From Welwitschia mirabilis (lineage: Eukaryota > Gnetophyta > Gnetopsida > Welwitschiales): a DNA stretch of 64,000 nucleotides. Location of the stretch: assembly GCA_051453625.1 (NCBI GenBank), contig JBOZIK010000001.1, positions 229,242,844 to 229,306,843 on the forward strand. Reading direction: 5' to 3'. The position numbers and the translations under genes are program-made. Position 1 is the first letter of the stretch, and the number at the start of each line of letters is the position of its first letter. This document shows, piece by piece, positions 11,375-22,075 of this stretch. Below the pieces are notes generated by a model, which saw nothing but the letters and a program-made list of their open reading frames with translations, was not told the DNA's origin and did no database searches.

Positions 11375-14300
11375 CTCGTAATCTTAGCTGGGCACTAGCT
11401 TTTAGTGTTGAAAGATCATTAGGCTTTTCATAGGTTATTAAAAGGCATCAATTAACTTGCTAATGTTAAATCAAGTTCATAATTTCATGTAAAACAATAA
11501 AAAGGAGAAAAAAACATTAATATGTGATCAAATAATTAATCTAATATTTCTCCTTATGCTAAATCGANNNNNNNNNNNNNNNNNNNNNNNNNNNNNNNNN
11601 NNNNNNNNNNNNNNNNACACACATCCATCCAACTTATCAGTAATTAATCTTGTCATTATCATTCATATGTTCATATCACTTTCACACAATATCCATTGAA
11701 CTTGTCATTGATCAATCTTATCATCTAAAATATAGATTTCTTTACCTTATGGATAAAATGATGTAGGTGGTGTTTATTTAATATATCAAGGACCTTTGAT
11801 ATATCATTTATCTATAAATAAATCCCTTTTTGTTTTTCTAAAGCTAGTAGTCTTCAAGAAAGTTTGTGCTATCAAAGTTTCTTCTCAATTTCTCATTCTC
11901 TTGAGTGTGAAGTTGGAGCTTAGATCTTGGATCTTGGAGCTTGGAGTTTGAATCTTGAAACTTGGGAGCTTGGAGCTAGATCTTATATATTAGAAATCCA
12001 TTAATCTTCTTCTCAATATTTTTCTCTCCAAGTTTTTTTTTCCTCCGTAAGAATTTTAGCTCTATTTCTTACAGTAGGCCTATGCATATGTTTGTAGTAT
12101 TAATATAGTATTTGTATTTTCCCTTTCATTAGCTGATACTAAGATAAGAAAAAGATATTAGGGATTTATTTACATACTTAGTTGATGGATTTACTAATGA
12201 AAAAGTTTTACCTCTTATTTGTGTAGACTAAGATAAGGGAGAGAGTTGAGGGGCCTCTTAACATGCTTAGCTTCCATGGGTCTGATGGATATTTTGATCA
12301 AGTGACTATGGGGTTCACTTTAATTTTGGGTACTCATTTTGTTTNNNNNNNNNNNNNNNNNNNNNNNNNNNNNNNNNNNNNNNNNNNNNNNNNNNNNNNN
12401 NNNNNNNNNNNNNNNNNNNNNNNNNNNNNNNNNNNNNNNNNNNNTTTGATCAAGTAACTAGGGGGTTCACTTTAATTTTGGGTACTCATTTGGTTTTACA
12501 TTATATTTTTATTTAAATTCATTTTACATTAGATTAGCATTAGAGGCTTATTAGGTTGAATGAGTCAGATCCTCAAGAATCTATTTAGGCTAGGCACTCC
12601 TTAGAAAATCCTAAGGCTTATGGTATTTAATGCATTGTTTATTCTTAAAAGTTGAGTTTATATTTCTTATAATAATGTTTTCTATATTTTGAGTACTAAT
12701 TTTTATTATAAATTCTTAGTTATTTTAATTTATTTTTATTTCTAGAAATTAATATAAGTTCTCTTGTTCTTGATTTAGTTAAAGTTTACTTTCCCCAGGA
12801 GTGAAGCATAATTTAAGTAAATTATAACTCGTTGAATATTAAGTAAAACTTTATGAAATTTTTTATGTAGTTTTATAATCATATTAGAATTAAAATTTTT
12901 AAAATATTAATTTTTTAAGAGTAAAATAATTTTTAAATTTTATTTTATGAAAATAACTTTAAAATTACAAGCAAAAAATAACAAGTAAAAAGTCTTAGCT
13001 TTTAGAATTTATATACATTTTTTATTAAAACTAGATTATTTAACTTCTATAAAATTAAAAAAAATTTAAAAAAGTATTTATTCATTTAAAAATTCCAAGT
13101 AGATTAAAAGTCATAGCCATTTTAGTGAAGGGTATAATTTTAGTAACTCTAAAATTTAGGCAGTTTTTATAATTAAAGTTTAATCCTATAAAATATGCCT
13201 ATGATAATTTAGATTTAATATAATTAGTATTTTGGGATAGTATGATGAATCTAGTTTAAGAATAGTAAGGCTAAATTATTTTTTACATTTTTAAATAATT
13301 AATTAGAATTTATAGTTTCAATGCCTTCTAAAAGCTAAGAAAATTTGTAATTAATTTTAAGAATTATAAAAAATTATCCAATGCAAGTAAAAAATTATTT
13401 TAAATACTATATATGATTTATAATTAACTTAAATTTGTTTTAATTATTTTTATATACTATGTATTAAAATTTAGGCTCTTATTCTTCTGTTTTAAGCATA
13501 AACATTAAGGTTGTCTACTTAATAATTCTAGCAAAAGTGTAGCCCAATCATTTAGCTTTATATATAAACTTAGAGTTTATAAAAGGGGTTGATAAGTTGG
13601 CTTAATCTCATAAATGGAGTATGTTTCTACAATAGAACCTAGATGTATTAATGCATATTATTTAGAAAGAATTGTTATAATGTAGAAACATAAAGGGATG
13701 TTTTATTTATTTATTTTCACTATTATGCTTTGAAAATGTATGATTTTCTTTTTATATAAAATCAAAAAGGTTCTTAAATAGGATTGTTTTCTTAAAATAA
13801 ACCTAATGATGATTAGAATTATTTTCACTAGGTAAAAAATCCAATTTATATTCGTATAATTGTATGCTTGCATTTGTATGATGTATTTATTCAACTAAAC
13901 TAAGATAATATTAATAATTATTTATCTCCATACTTGGATTATTGTAATTTTATTTATAAACCCTTTTATAAGTGATTTTAATCATTACTTTCCTTCCCTA
14001 TCCTTGAATGAAATCACTTTAACTTAATATCTTAAGTTATTGGTATTAAAGGATTATGTTGCATCATCCTGTAATGCTTCAAGGAAGTAGGGATCATTTG
14101 TAAGCATGAATCCACCTCATGTATACTTGTCACCTGTATTGGAGATATATTGAGATGAAGTCTAAGCTTATGGAGTTGAGCCTAGCCATGTTCGTATAGT
14201 CTAGAACCTAAACTAGAATCAATTCATGTATATAAGATGGTCATATATCAAGTGGGAATTCCATTAATGAGAAATGAAACCTTCTATTATTGGTTAGACA

Positions 14301-14607
14301 CTATCCTAAAACTTATCCACTGTATGTAATAAAAGAAGTTAATATACCATTAAATTTATATAAGATATCTTTATATAGTAAAAACAAAAGTTAGGAATAA
14401 ATATAGGACATAAATTTGGACATCATTATTGTATGCAAACCAAAAGGATTTATAGTTAAGTTGTAATTATGTTATTTGATTACTTTAAATCTTATAATGT
14501 TTTAATAGGTTTTAAATATGAATTGATCCTAGGTTCCATTGTGCATGATAGTTAATAATGTTAAAAACATTATGCTTAATTATGGTAATTAATGTCAGGG
14601 TATTACA

Positions 14608-15799
14608 TAATGATATTATCATGTCTACTTTAATTACATGAAAATAAATTTAATTATATCCATTATAAACTTAATTGTTAATTAACAAAAAAATTAATTA
14701 TATTCATGATAATCCATATCCCTAAAGTAATCATGAAATTAAGTATATTTATAAGCATCCCATGTCATAAATAATTATAAAATTAATTACATTTATAATT
14801 ACCTTAATTATCAAATAATCATAAAGTTAATTATACTCATTATAATCCTATTTTACGAATCATCTTCAAGTTAGTTATATCTAAGTTAATCATCCTTTCC
14901 TAAGGAAACATGAAATTAATCATATTTATAATAACCCTAATCCTTAAATAATTATAAATTTAATTATATCCATGATAGTCCTAACCCATAAGTGATTAAC
15001 TAAATTACATTTATGCTAACTTTAATAGCCATGTAACAATTATGCTTATGATAATTCTAGTTACTAAATAATTATATTTATAAAAGTCATAATCATAAAT
15101 TAATCATAAAGTTGATTATAACCATGATAACCTTAATCTGTAAATAAGTATTAAGTTAATTATATCTATGCTAACTCTAATTCCTGAGAAAACTTAAGTA
15201 GATAATTAGTGCTTAACCATGTCTTTAGGAACTTTAGTACCTTATGGATAGGGATAATGATCTTTACTTATGAAATCATAATGGATAGCTTACAAATATT
15301 GAATAATTTTAAGAAAAACATAAATAAATATATCATAAGTATATACACCCTTAATAAAGGGAAACGAAATAAACCTTTAAGTAATTTATATTTACTACAT
15401 AATCAATTATATAATTCCTCTCATGCTTTCTAATTATAACCCCTATTAGTAACTTTATGAGTCTAATAGGATAAATTCCTTTGTGAGTAAGGAAGAGAAT
15501 TAATCTAATCATTTAGTTTAAATTAGATATGTAATGATTATAACATAACATTTGTTAAGAACTCAAATAATTTAGAAATAAACCTAATCAGTATCATTTA
15601 GAATTAAGGCTAATTCAATTACACCAACTAATCAGTATCAAGATAACTCAAATACTAATTAGCAACATAATGGTAGAAATAAACTACTCATCACTCTTAA
15701 TCCAAAAGCATTAAGGAGTGTATTTATGTAGTTTCTATTACAAATAGTAAATTAAGGTCAAAATCCACAAATAATCAATGGTACTAATGACTATAATAA
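14608..15799 (+). other. Tekay primer site region and untranslated leader
   Basis: The primer site should follow 14607. TGATATTATCAT at 14610-14621 only weakly resembles the initiator-Met site TGGTATCAGAGC and is not convincing. The rest of the leader holds the minisatellite (14640-15190) and about 600 bp without recognisable features. A 74-codon open frame at 15209-15433 resembles nothing and is probably chance. Confidence 0.55.
14640..15190 (+). repeat. Degenerate 43-44-bp minisatellite in the Tekay leader
   Basis: About 12-13 copies of a unit of the form AATMATAAAGTTAATTATAT then YCATGATAAYCCTAATCCBTAAAT. Good copies start near 14780, 14815, 14900, 14950 and 15100. The array begins about 30 bp after the 5' LTR and ends before gag, so it lies in the untranslated leader. 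Unit length drifts by a few bases. It is not coding. Confidence 0.8.
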
Positions 15800-16720
15800 G
15801 GATGTCAGTATGAGGAAGTTAATTCAAATATTTATTAAGTTAAACCCACCAAAGTTTATAGGAGGCTCAAATCTATCAAACATAGAAACATGTCTAAGTG
15901 ATGTTGAAAAGGTTATAGGCATCTTAGGATGTGATAAATATGGAAAGACTTCTTTAGCTATCTACATATTACAATGAGAAATTAACTTACAATGGAAAAT
16001 AGAGATGGCAAAGTTAAGAGAGGTGGAACTTTTATAAGAAGAGCTTGAGCACATATTTAAGGAAAAGTATATCACTAAGTTCTACATTCGTTAAAGGATT
16101 ACTAAATTTTACAATCTCAGACAAGATTATAATGTAACCATAGTTGCTCATGATTATAAATTTATGGAATTTTTTAGATATTTATTACACTTGAATCTTG
16201 ATAAATAATGCAAAGCAAATATCTTTAGTAATAGTCCTCTTTCTTCTATTACTACTAAGTCATCTATGTTTTAACCTAGAACTTTAGTTGAGGATATACA
16301 TAAAGCAAAAATTTAAGAATAAAATTAGCAAAGATAACAAGAAAACAAGAAAGGAATTCCTTCTAAGGGTTCTATATTTAAGGGAAATCAATCACATGTG
16401 TCTTATTGCAATAAGAATTAGAATTTTAATAGAAGTAATGTTTCTATTAATAACAACAAAAATAGAAATTTTAACCAAAATAAGCATGCACCATTCAAGA
16501 GGAATTGAAATATTTTCAGTTAGAGTCATATAAGTAATCAATCACAAAGATACAATTTGAAGAAAAATCCTTTGTAAAGTCATTATCAAGGTCAGTCTAC
16601 TAATGTCTTTCAATGTTTCAATTGTAAAAGAAACCATAAGATTAAAGAACTTATGTTACTTATTAAGAGCTATCTTATATAATAATTATAAAATCATCAA
16701 GAATCATATACCATTCAATA
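15800..16720 (+). pseudogene. Tekay gag relic with decayed zinc knuckle
   Basis: The + strand gives KLNPPKFIGGSN near 15838, ETCLSDVEKVIGILGC near 15885, AIYILQ near 15957, EEYITKFYIR-type blocks near 16060, and a FMEFFRYLLHLNLDK block near 16170. These follow the capsid core of chromovirus gag. The zinc knuckle near 16613-16660 reads CFNCKRNHKIKE: one residue is missing between the second Cys and His, and the last Cys is gone. Many stops. Gag normally forms the particle and binds element RNA; this copy cannot. Confidence 0.85.
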
Positions 16721-16729
16721 ACAAATTGG

Positions 16730-17230
16730 ATAACTACTAGTGATAATAGATCACCAAGGGGTACAATTTTAGAGCTTAATCATAAAAGATAAAGCTTTAA
16801 TTAATAATACAAAAATAATTATTTTTATTTGATTATGAAACAACTCATTTATTTATATCCCCTAGAGTTATTCTAAAAGAAATATTATGTTGTACTCCAA
16901 TTAAGAGGTGTATAGAGCTTACAAATGGGTCCATAACTAAGGTTATCTTATTTATAAGTAAGAAAGATTTCTAAATTTAACTGATTATTGTCAAACTAAG
17001 AAAATATAATCTCATTTTGTGCATTAATTAGTTGATGCAAAATAAGGTAGTTATAGATTGCAAGAAGTATCAAGTAGAGATGATAAATTATGGACAAAAA
17101 ATGATCTTTTAAGGCTAATCCAAATTGACTTAATTAAAGCTAAGCATATAAGGAGGAAAATTAAGAAGGAATCATTATTTTACATGATTTATCTAAAATT
17201 AGCCAACATAAAGAAAGGAAAAAATTCAGT
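16730..17230 (+). pseudogene. Tekay protease and protease-RT linker relic
   Basis: By position this is the aspartic protease between gag and RT. The catalytic Asp-Thr/Ser-Gly block is not recognisable. From 17058 an open frame of 106 codons runs to 17378 and covers the linker and the start of RT. It ends with IPLIPDYLDVF and a pattern like the conserved V-x-EFPDVFPEELPGLPP block. That open frame is the best-preserved part of this pol. Confidence 0.65.
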
Positions 17231-18560
17231 GGGAAATATACCATTAATCCCAGATTATCTTGATGTATTTACAATAGAATTACTAAGAATGTTACCTATT
17301 CAAAAATTTGAGTTTGCTATTGATTTGATTCTTAGAGTTCAACCTATTCTAAATAACCACATAGAATGTCTTTCATAGAAATTAAAGAATTAAAAATTTA
17401 TTTTGAAGAACTTCTATAAAAAGGCTTTATTCATTCTAGTTTATCACCATGGGGTGCACTAATATTATTTGTAAAAAAAAGTACTTAGGTTATGCATTGA
17501 TTATATATAGTTAAATAAGGTTATAATTAAGAATAAGTATTCATTACTAAGAATAAATAACCTCTATAACCAACTTAAGGAAGATAAAGTATTTTTCAAA
17601 ATTAATTTAAAATCTAAATATCATCAAGTTTGAATTAAGGAAGAAGATATTTAAAATAAGTCTTTTATAACTTGCTATGAGTATTATGAGTTCACTCTCA
17701 TGTCTTTTGGTTTAACTAATGCCCTTATAGTATTCATGAGCCTTATGAATTACATCTTCCAAACATATCTTAATTCCTTTGTAATTATATTTATTGATGA
17801 CATTTTCATTTATTCTAAGTCTTATTAGGAACATGAGAAGCACTTAACAATAGTTTTGGATACTTTAAGAAATCATTAACTATATTCTAACATGAAAAAA
17901 TGTTCTTTTTGGAAGCAATTCATTTAGTTTGTAGGTGATGTAGTATCTAGGAAAAGTATTTTAGTTGATTTAAATGAAGTTAAAATAATTATGAAATGTC
18001 CAGCACCTACAACTATTATTGAAGTTAAAATCTTCCTTGGCCTTATTAAGCACTATTATTAGTTCGTATTCACATTCTTCAAGATAGCTTCTCCTCTATA
18101 ACAAGTCTTTTAAGAAAAAAATAAAGACTTTTAGTAGATAGAAAAATGTCAATAATTCCTTGATCATCTTAAAGAGTGTTTAACTAATACTTTAGTTTTA
18201 GTAATATCAAATGATTCTATAATGTTTTTAATTTACATTGATGCATTAAAAGGTTTTAGAGCTATTCTTGAATAAGATAAAAAATTAATATCTTATGGAT
18301 TAGGAAAAATTAAGACATATGATAGAAATTACCCTATCTAGGATCTTGAACTAGATGTAGTAATACTTACCTTAAAGCTATGGAAGCACTATTTCTATGG
18401 TGTCAAATTTCAAGTTTGGATTATTTATAATAGTTTACAATACATTTTTATAAACTAAACTTCGATGTTAGTCAAAGAAGATGGAGGAAACTTATATGTA
18501 ATTTTGATCTTAAAATTTTATACAATAAGGGAAAAGGGAATAAAGATTCATATTCTCTTG
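17231..18560 (+). pseudogene. Tekay reverse transcriptase and RNase H relic
   Basis: RT blocks in order: DVFTIELLRMLPIQKFEFAI at 17263-17325, PILNNHIE, SPWGALILFVKKS-like near 17445, CIDYI near 17497, [14 protein letters not shown] near 17538, [12 protein letters not shown] near 17598, [16 protein letters not shown] near 17677, and the catalytic [10 protein letters not shown] starting at 17790, where both Asp remain. RNase H follows: FLGLIKHYY near 18034, IYIDALKGFRAIL near 18232, and LELDVVILTLKLWKHYFYG near 18350. Frames shift several times and stops are frequent. Family assignment is firm. Confidence 0.9.
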
Positions 18561-20060
18561 GTAGATAAAGTAATTATGAAAATTCAAATTCAAATACCTG
18601 CTATAATTACATAGGGTTAAAACAAAGATGAAAATTATCAAAAGTTAAAGAATCAGTTAGAAAAACTAATAGATTTAGGAGACATAAGTATTAATTCAAA
18701 AGGTCTTATTAAATTTAAAGAAAGATTTTTGGTTCCTAATGAAGATGATACCAGATAAAAGCTAATGTTTGAATTTTATAATCCAATAATATCAAGTCAT
18801 CCTAGAGAAGTAAAAATATATCAGAACACGAAAAAAATTGGTGACTAGGGAGCAAAAATCATATAGCAGAATTTGTGTTAAAGTATCTAAATTATCAACA
18901 AATCAAAGAAGAACATAGGAATCCAACAGGGCTGCTTTATTTTTATAATATTTTAGAGTATAAATGGGATGTGATTTGCATGGATTTTATATTAGGACTT
19001 CCAAGAACTTCAAGAGGTAATATCTCAATCATGGTTATTAGTACACTTCATTCTAGTAAAGTCTACTTATAGTGCTAAGGATATAGCTAAAGTACACATC
19101 CAAAATATTATTTATTTGTATGATGTACCCTTAGTAATTATTTATAATAGAGGTTCAAAATTTACCTATAAATTTTGGCAAGAACTATAATTGGATTTAG
19201 AAACCAAGATAAATATGAGCATGACATTTTATCTTCAAATAGATGGTCAAGGAGAAAGATTTAATCGGATCCTAGAAGATCGTTTTAGAGCATGTATTCT
19301 TAATAATCTTGATAGTTGAGAAGAATACCTAGCATTAGTGGAATTTTCATATAATAATAGTTATCAAAGTTCTATTCAAATGGTTTCATTTGAAGCTCTA
19401 TATAGAAAGAAATGTAGAGCATCCATTACATGGACAGAACATGAGGAAAGATTGACGATAGGACCAAACATGTTATAAGAAATGGAAAATAAGATGAAAA
19501 TTATTAAGAGTAGATTAAAGGAAGTAATAGATAGGCAAAAGATGTATTCAAATCACTGAAGAAGAGAACTTGAACTTGAAGTAGAAGATCATGTCTTTCT
19601 CAAGGTGTTACCAATCAAATTAGTTATGCAAGAAGTTAAGAGATTAAAATTAGCCCCTAAATTTATTGGACCATTTTAGATATTGGAATGTGTTGAACTT
19701 GTTGCACATAAACTTGATATACCTCATTAATTTTTACACATGCATAATTTTTTTTAACTAAAGATGCTAAGAAAGAATATTACAGATCCTTCTCATGTGT
19801 TAATCAGTTTCATATTCAAGTGAAACCCAATTGTTCATCCATAGAGAAGCCAAAAGTAGTATTAGATTAATAATTTATTACTTTGTGGAACAAGGAGATC
19901 CATTAATCAAAGATCAAATAAAGTAATTAAAGTATTGATGAAGACACTGGAAGCTAGAAGAATTAATGAAAAATCAATATCCAAGCCTTTTAAATCCCAT
20001 AATATGTAATCTTAGACTTTTAAATAATTATGTACTTTGATTCCTAGGAGTGAATCCTTT
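18561..20060 (+). pseudogene. Tekay integrase with chromodomain remnant
   Basis: After a weak HHCC zinc region (18640-18900), the catalytic core shows MDFILGLPRTSRGNIS near 18977 in one frame and LYDVPLVIIYNRGSKFTYKF near 19117 in another. The core Asp of the usual SDRG block is Asn here (NRG), a GAT to AAT transition. DGQGERFNRILEDRFRACIL spans about 19243-19305, then EFSYNNSYQSSIQMVSFEAL near 19338. A C-terminal region, LAPKFIGPF, is near 19650. From about 19800 to 20000, a KPNCSSIEKPKVVLD block and a terminal MKNQYPSL-like block fit the chromodomain tail of chromoviruses, which in intact elements steers insertion to marked chromatin. The copy is broken. Confidence 0.85.
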
Positions 20061-20075
20061 GTAAGTGAGGTAGTA
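20061..20075 (+). promoter_or_regulatory. Polypurine tract before the Tekay 3' LTR
   Basis: GTAAGTGAGGTAGTA immediately precedes the TG of the LTR. The repeated copy at 20556-20569 reads CAAGCGGGGAAGTA, a better purine run, which suggests what the tract looked like before decay. It would prime plus-strand synthesis. Confidence 0.65.
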
Positions 20076-22075
20076 TGTTATAACCTGCATTTTATAAATT
20101 TTAATTAACGATTACAAGAGTTTTTAAACTATGTAATACATTTTGATAATAATTTTAATGAAAATCCTTTTTTTCCTAGTGAGAATCAATGTGTAGCCCT
20201 ATAATTAATAATGTTTTATATTTCTTATATTAGACATATATCTTGATTATAGATACCCATAAAGTTACTTAATTATTTAATCTTAGTTTTGAGTAATTTT
20301 ATTATTTTAAGTTATAATAATAATTATAAGAATTTTAATANNNNNNNNNNNNNNNNNNNNNNNNNNNNNNNNNNNNNNNNNNNNNNNNNNNNNNNNNNNN
20401 NNNNNNNNNNNNNNNNNNNNNNNNNNNNNNNNNNNNNNNNCTAGAAGCTAGAAGAATCAATGAAAAATCAATATCCAAGCCTTGTAAATCCCATAATATG
20501 TAATCTTAGACTTTTAAATAATTATGTACTTTGATTCTTAGGAGTGAATGCTTTTCAAGCGGGGAAGTATGCTATATTCCACATTTTTTAATCTTTAATT
20601 AGTAAACATAATGAGATTATTACAAGGATCTCTAAATCATGTAATACATTTTAATATCAAATTTTAATGAAAATCCTTTTTTCTCTTTAATANNNNNNNN
20701 NNNNNNNNNNNNNNNNNNNNNNNNNNNNNNNNNNNNNNNNNNNNNNNNNNNNNNNNNNNNNNNNNNNNNNNNNNNNNNNNNNNNNNNNNNNNGATCTAAG
20801 TTATTGTTTAACTAGGTATAAAAACTTTATCAATGGAAAAAATTAAATTTTCAAAATAGAGGCATAGGATAAAAACCTTATATCTTATTAATTAGTACGT
20901 ATAAATTAGTAAAAGTTTTTATGTAAGTATAAGATCATGTTATAAACATGAAAATTTAAAAACATTAATTTTCTAATGGGTAATTATTTTTTAAAAATTT
21001 ATTTATTAAAATATGTTAAAAATAAATGCAAAAACTAGTACGTAAGTAATTTATATCTCTGTACCTCTATTTAGATATATTAAAACCTGATCATCCTATG
21101 TAATAGAAAAGAATATTTCCTTTATCTAGTTTTTTATTATTATATCCTTGAAAATAGAAATGTTCATGAATGCTTGCTTTCTTTTTATGGTTGTTTCTAT
21201 AAAGTGAACCAAATAATGATTAGAATTATTATAGCTAGGTAAATCATTCATTAAATGTCCACATTAGTTATGAGTTCTTGCATGCATTTGTGATGTATTC
21301 ATCGAATAGGACTAAATTAAGATAATTCTAATAATGTTCATTCCCACACTTGGATCTCATCCCTAAAGTAGATTGCATTTCATTTTTTAATAATACCCTT
21401 CTAAAAGTATATTTGATCATTACTCTCTTACTCTACCCATGTATGCACTTAGTCCAACTTAATATCTTGATTCCTTGATATTGATGGATCATGTTACATC
21501 ATCTAGAAATTCCTTAAGGAAGCAGAGGTCATTTGTAATCATGCATCCACCTCATGTACCATCTGTCACCTGTATTGGGGGTATGTCAAAGTGAAGTGGA
21601 AGCTTATAGAGTTAAGTCCAGTCATGTTTGTATAGTTTAGAATCTGAAGTAGAACCAACTCACATTCAAAGGATGGCTAGATATTGAGTTAAAATGTCAT
21701 TAATTGGAGTTACAACCTTCTATTATATTGATTAGGTATTATCCTTACAATTTATCCATGTATGTTGACAACACATTTACATCTCCTCAACTATTTACAA
21801 GATATCTTTTATGTGATAAAAAACTAGAAACAAATGAAGAATACAAACTTATAACAATGCTATTATTTGTAAATCAAAATATCCTAGAAATTATTTATAA
21901 TAAAATATACAATATTAATATGATTTTTCTTTCTTAGAGTATAGAAATTTTAATTAAGGAGTAAGTAGAATTTAGTCTTAAGTTTCATTGCATCTGTTAG
22001 GTAGAAATATATTAAAGAAGAAAGGAAGAAAAAAAAATAGTACTTAATTAGGGTAAGAAAAAAGAGGGTGTCACA
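20076..22075 (+). repeat. Tekay 3' LTR, shortened and gapped
   Basis: Starts TGTTATAACCTGCATTTT and ends GGGTGTCACA. Between 20341 and 20792 there are two 100-N gaps with a repeated pol-end/LTR-start segment between them. Sequence from 20793 on corresponds only to the 3' half of the 4-kb LTR. About 2 kb of LTR, including the expected promoter region, is therefore missing or hidden. A 77-codon open frame at 21704-21937 is inside the LTR and is not coding. Confidence 0.8.
20441..20692 (+). repeat. Duplicate of the pol end, polypurine tract and LTR start
   Basis: Repeats 19946-20200 with about ten percent difference by eye: GAAGCTAGAAGAAT, the stretch to TGTACTTTGATTC, the polypurine tract, then the LTR start as TGCTATATTCCACATTTT. 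It is bounded by 100-N gaps on both sides, so it may be an unmerged contig end, an allele, or a second element. Confidence 0.8.

Larger units (their letters stand above)
8668..14607 (+). repeat. Tekay 5' LTR, split by a family I LTR and gaps
   Basis: Collinear with the 24103-28146 LTR: 8668-9120 matches 24103-24560, 10078-10160 matches about 25093-25170, 11617-12340 matches 25280-26000, and 13690-14607 matches 27210-28146. The element between 10160 and about 11374 is foreign. The LTR also contains N gaps at 9161-10077, 11568-11616 and 12345-12444. The bases on both sides of the last gap repeat the same 50-bp block. A run of CTTGGAGCTTGGA-type short repeats lies near 11915-11980. Some uncertainty remains over 11375-11567, which could belong to either LTR. 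Confidence 0.85.
8668..22075 (+). mobile_element. Tekay/Del-like chromovirus (Ty3/gypsy), nearly whole but decayed
   Basis: Order on the + strand: 5' LTR (8668-14607, interrupted), repeat-rich leader, gag, protease, RT, RNase H, integrase, chromodomain remnant, polypurine tract and shortened 3' LTR. Both LTRs start with TGTTATA and end in GGGTATTACA or GGGTGTCACA, fitting the TG...CA rule. Five-base flanks are CTAAT (8663-8667) and CTTAT (22076-22080), one mismatch apart, so a target duplication is possible but not proven. Block order and motifs such as DVF before the RT place it in the Tekay branch. All frames are broken. Confidence 0.88.

Noticed and set aside
14610-14621. Initiator-Met primer site for the Tekay element
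   Set aside because: TGATATTATCAT matches TGGTATCAGAGC at too few positions, and several differences are transversions. Left unassigned.
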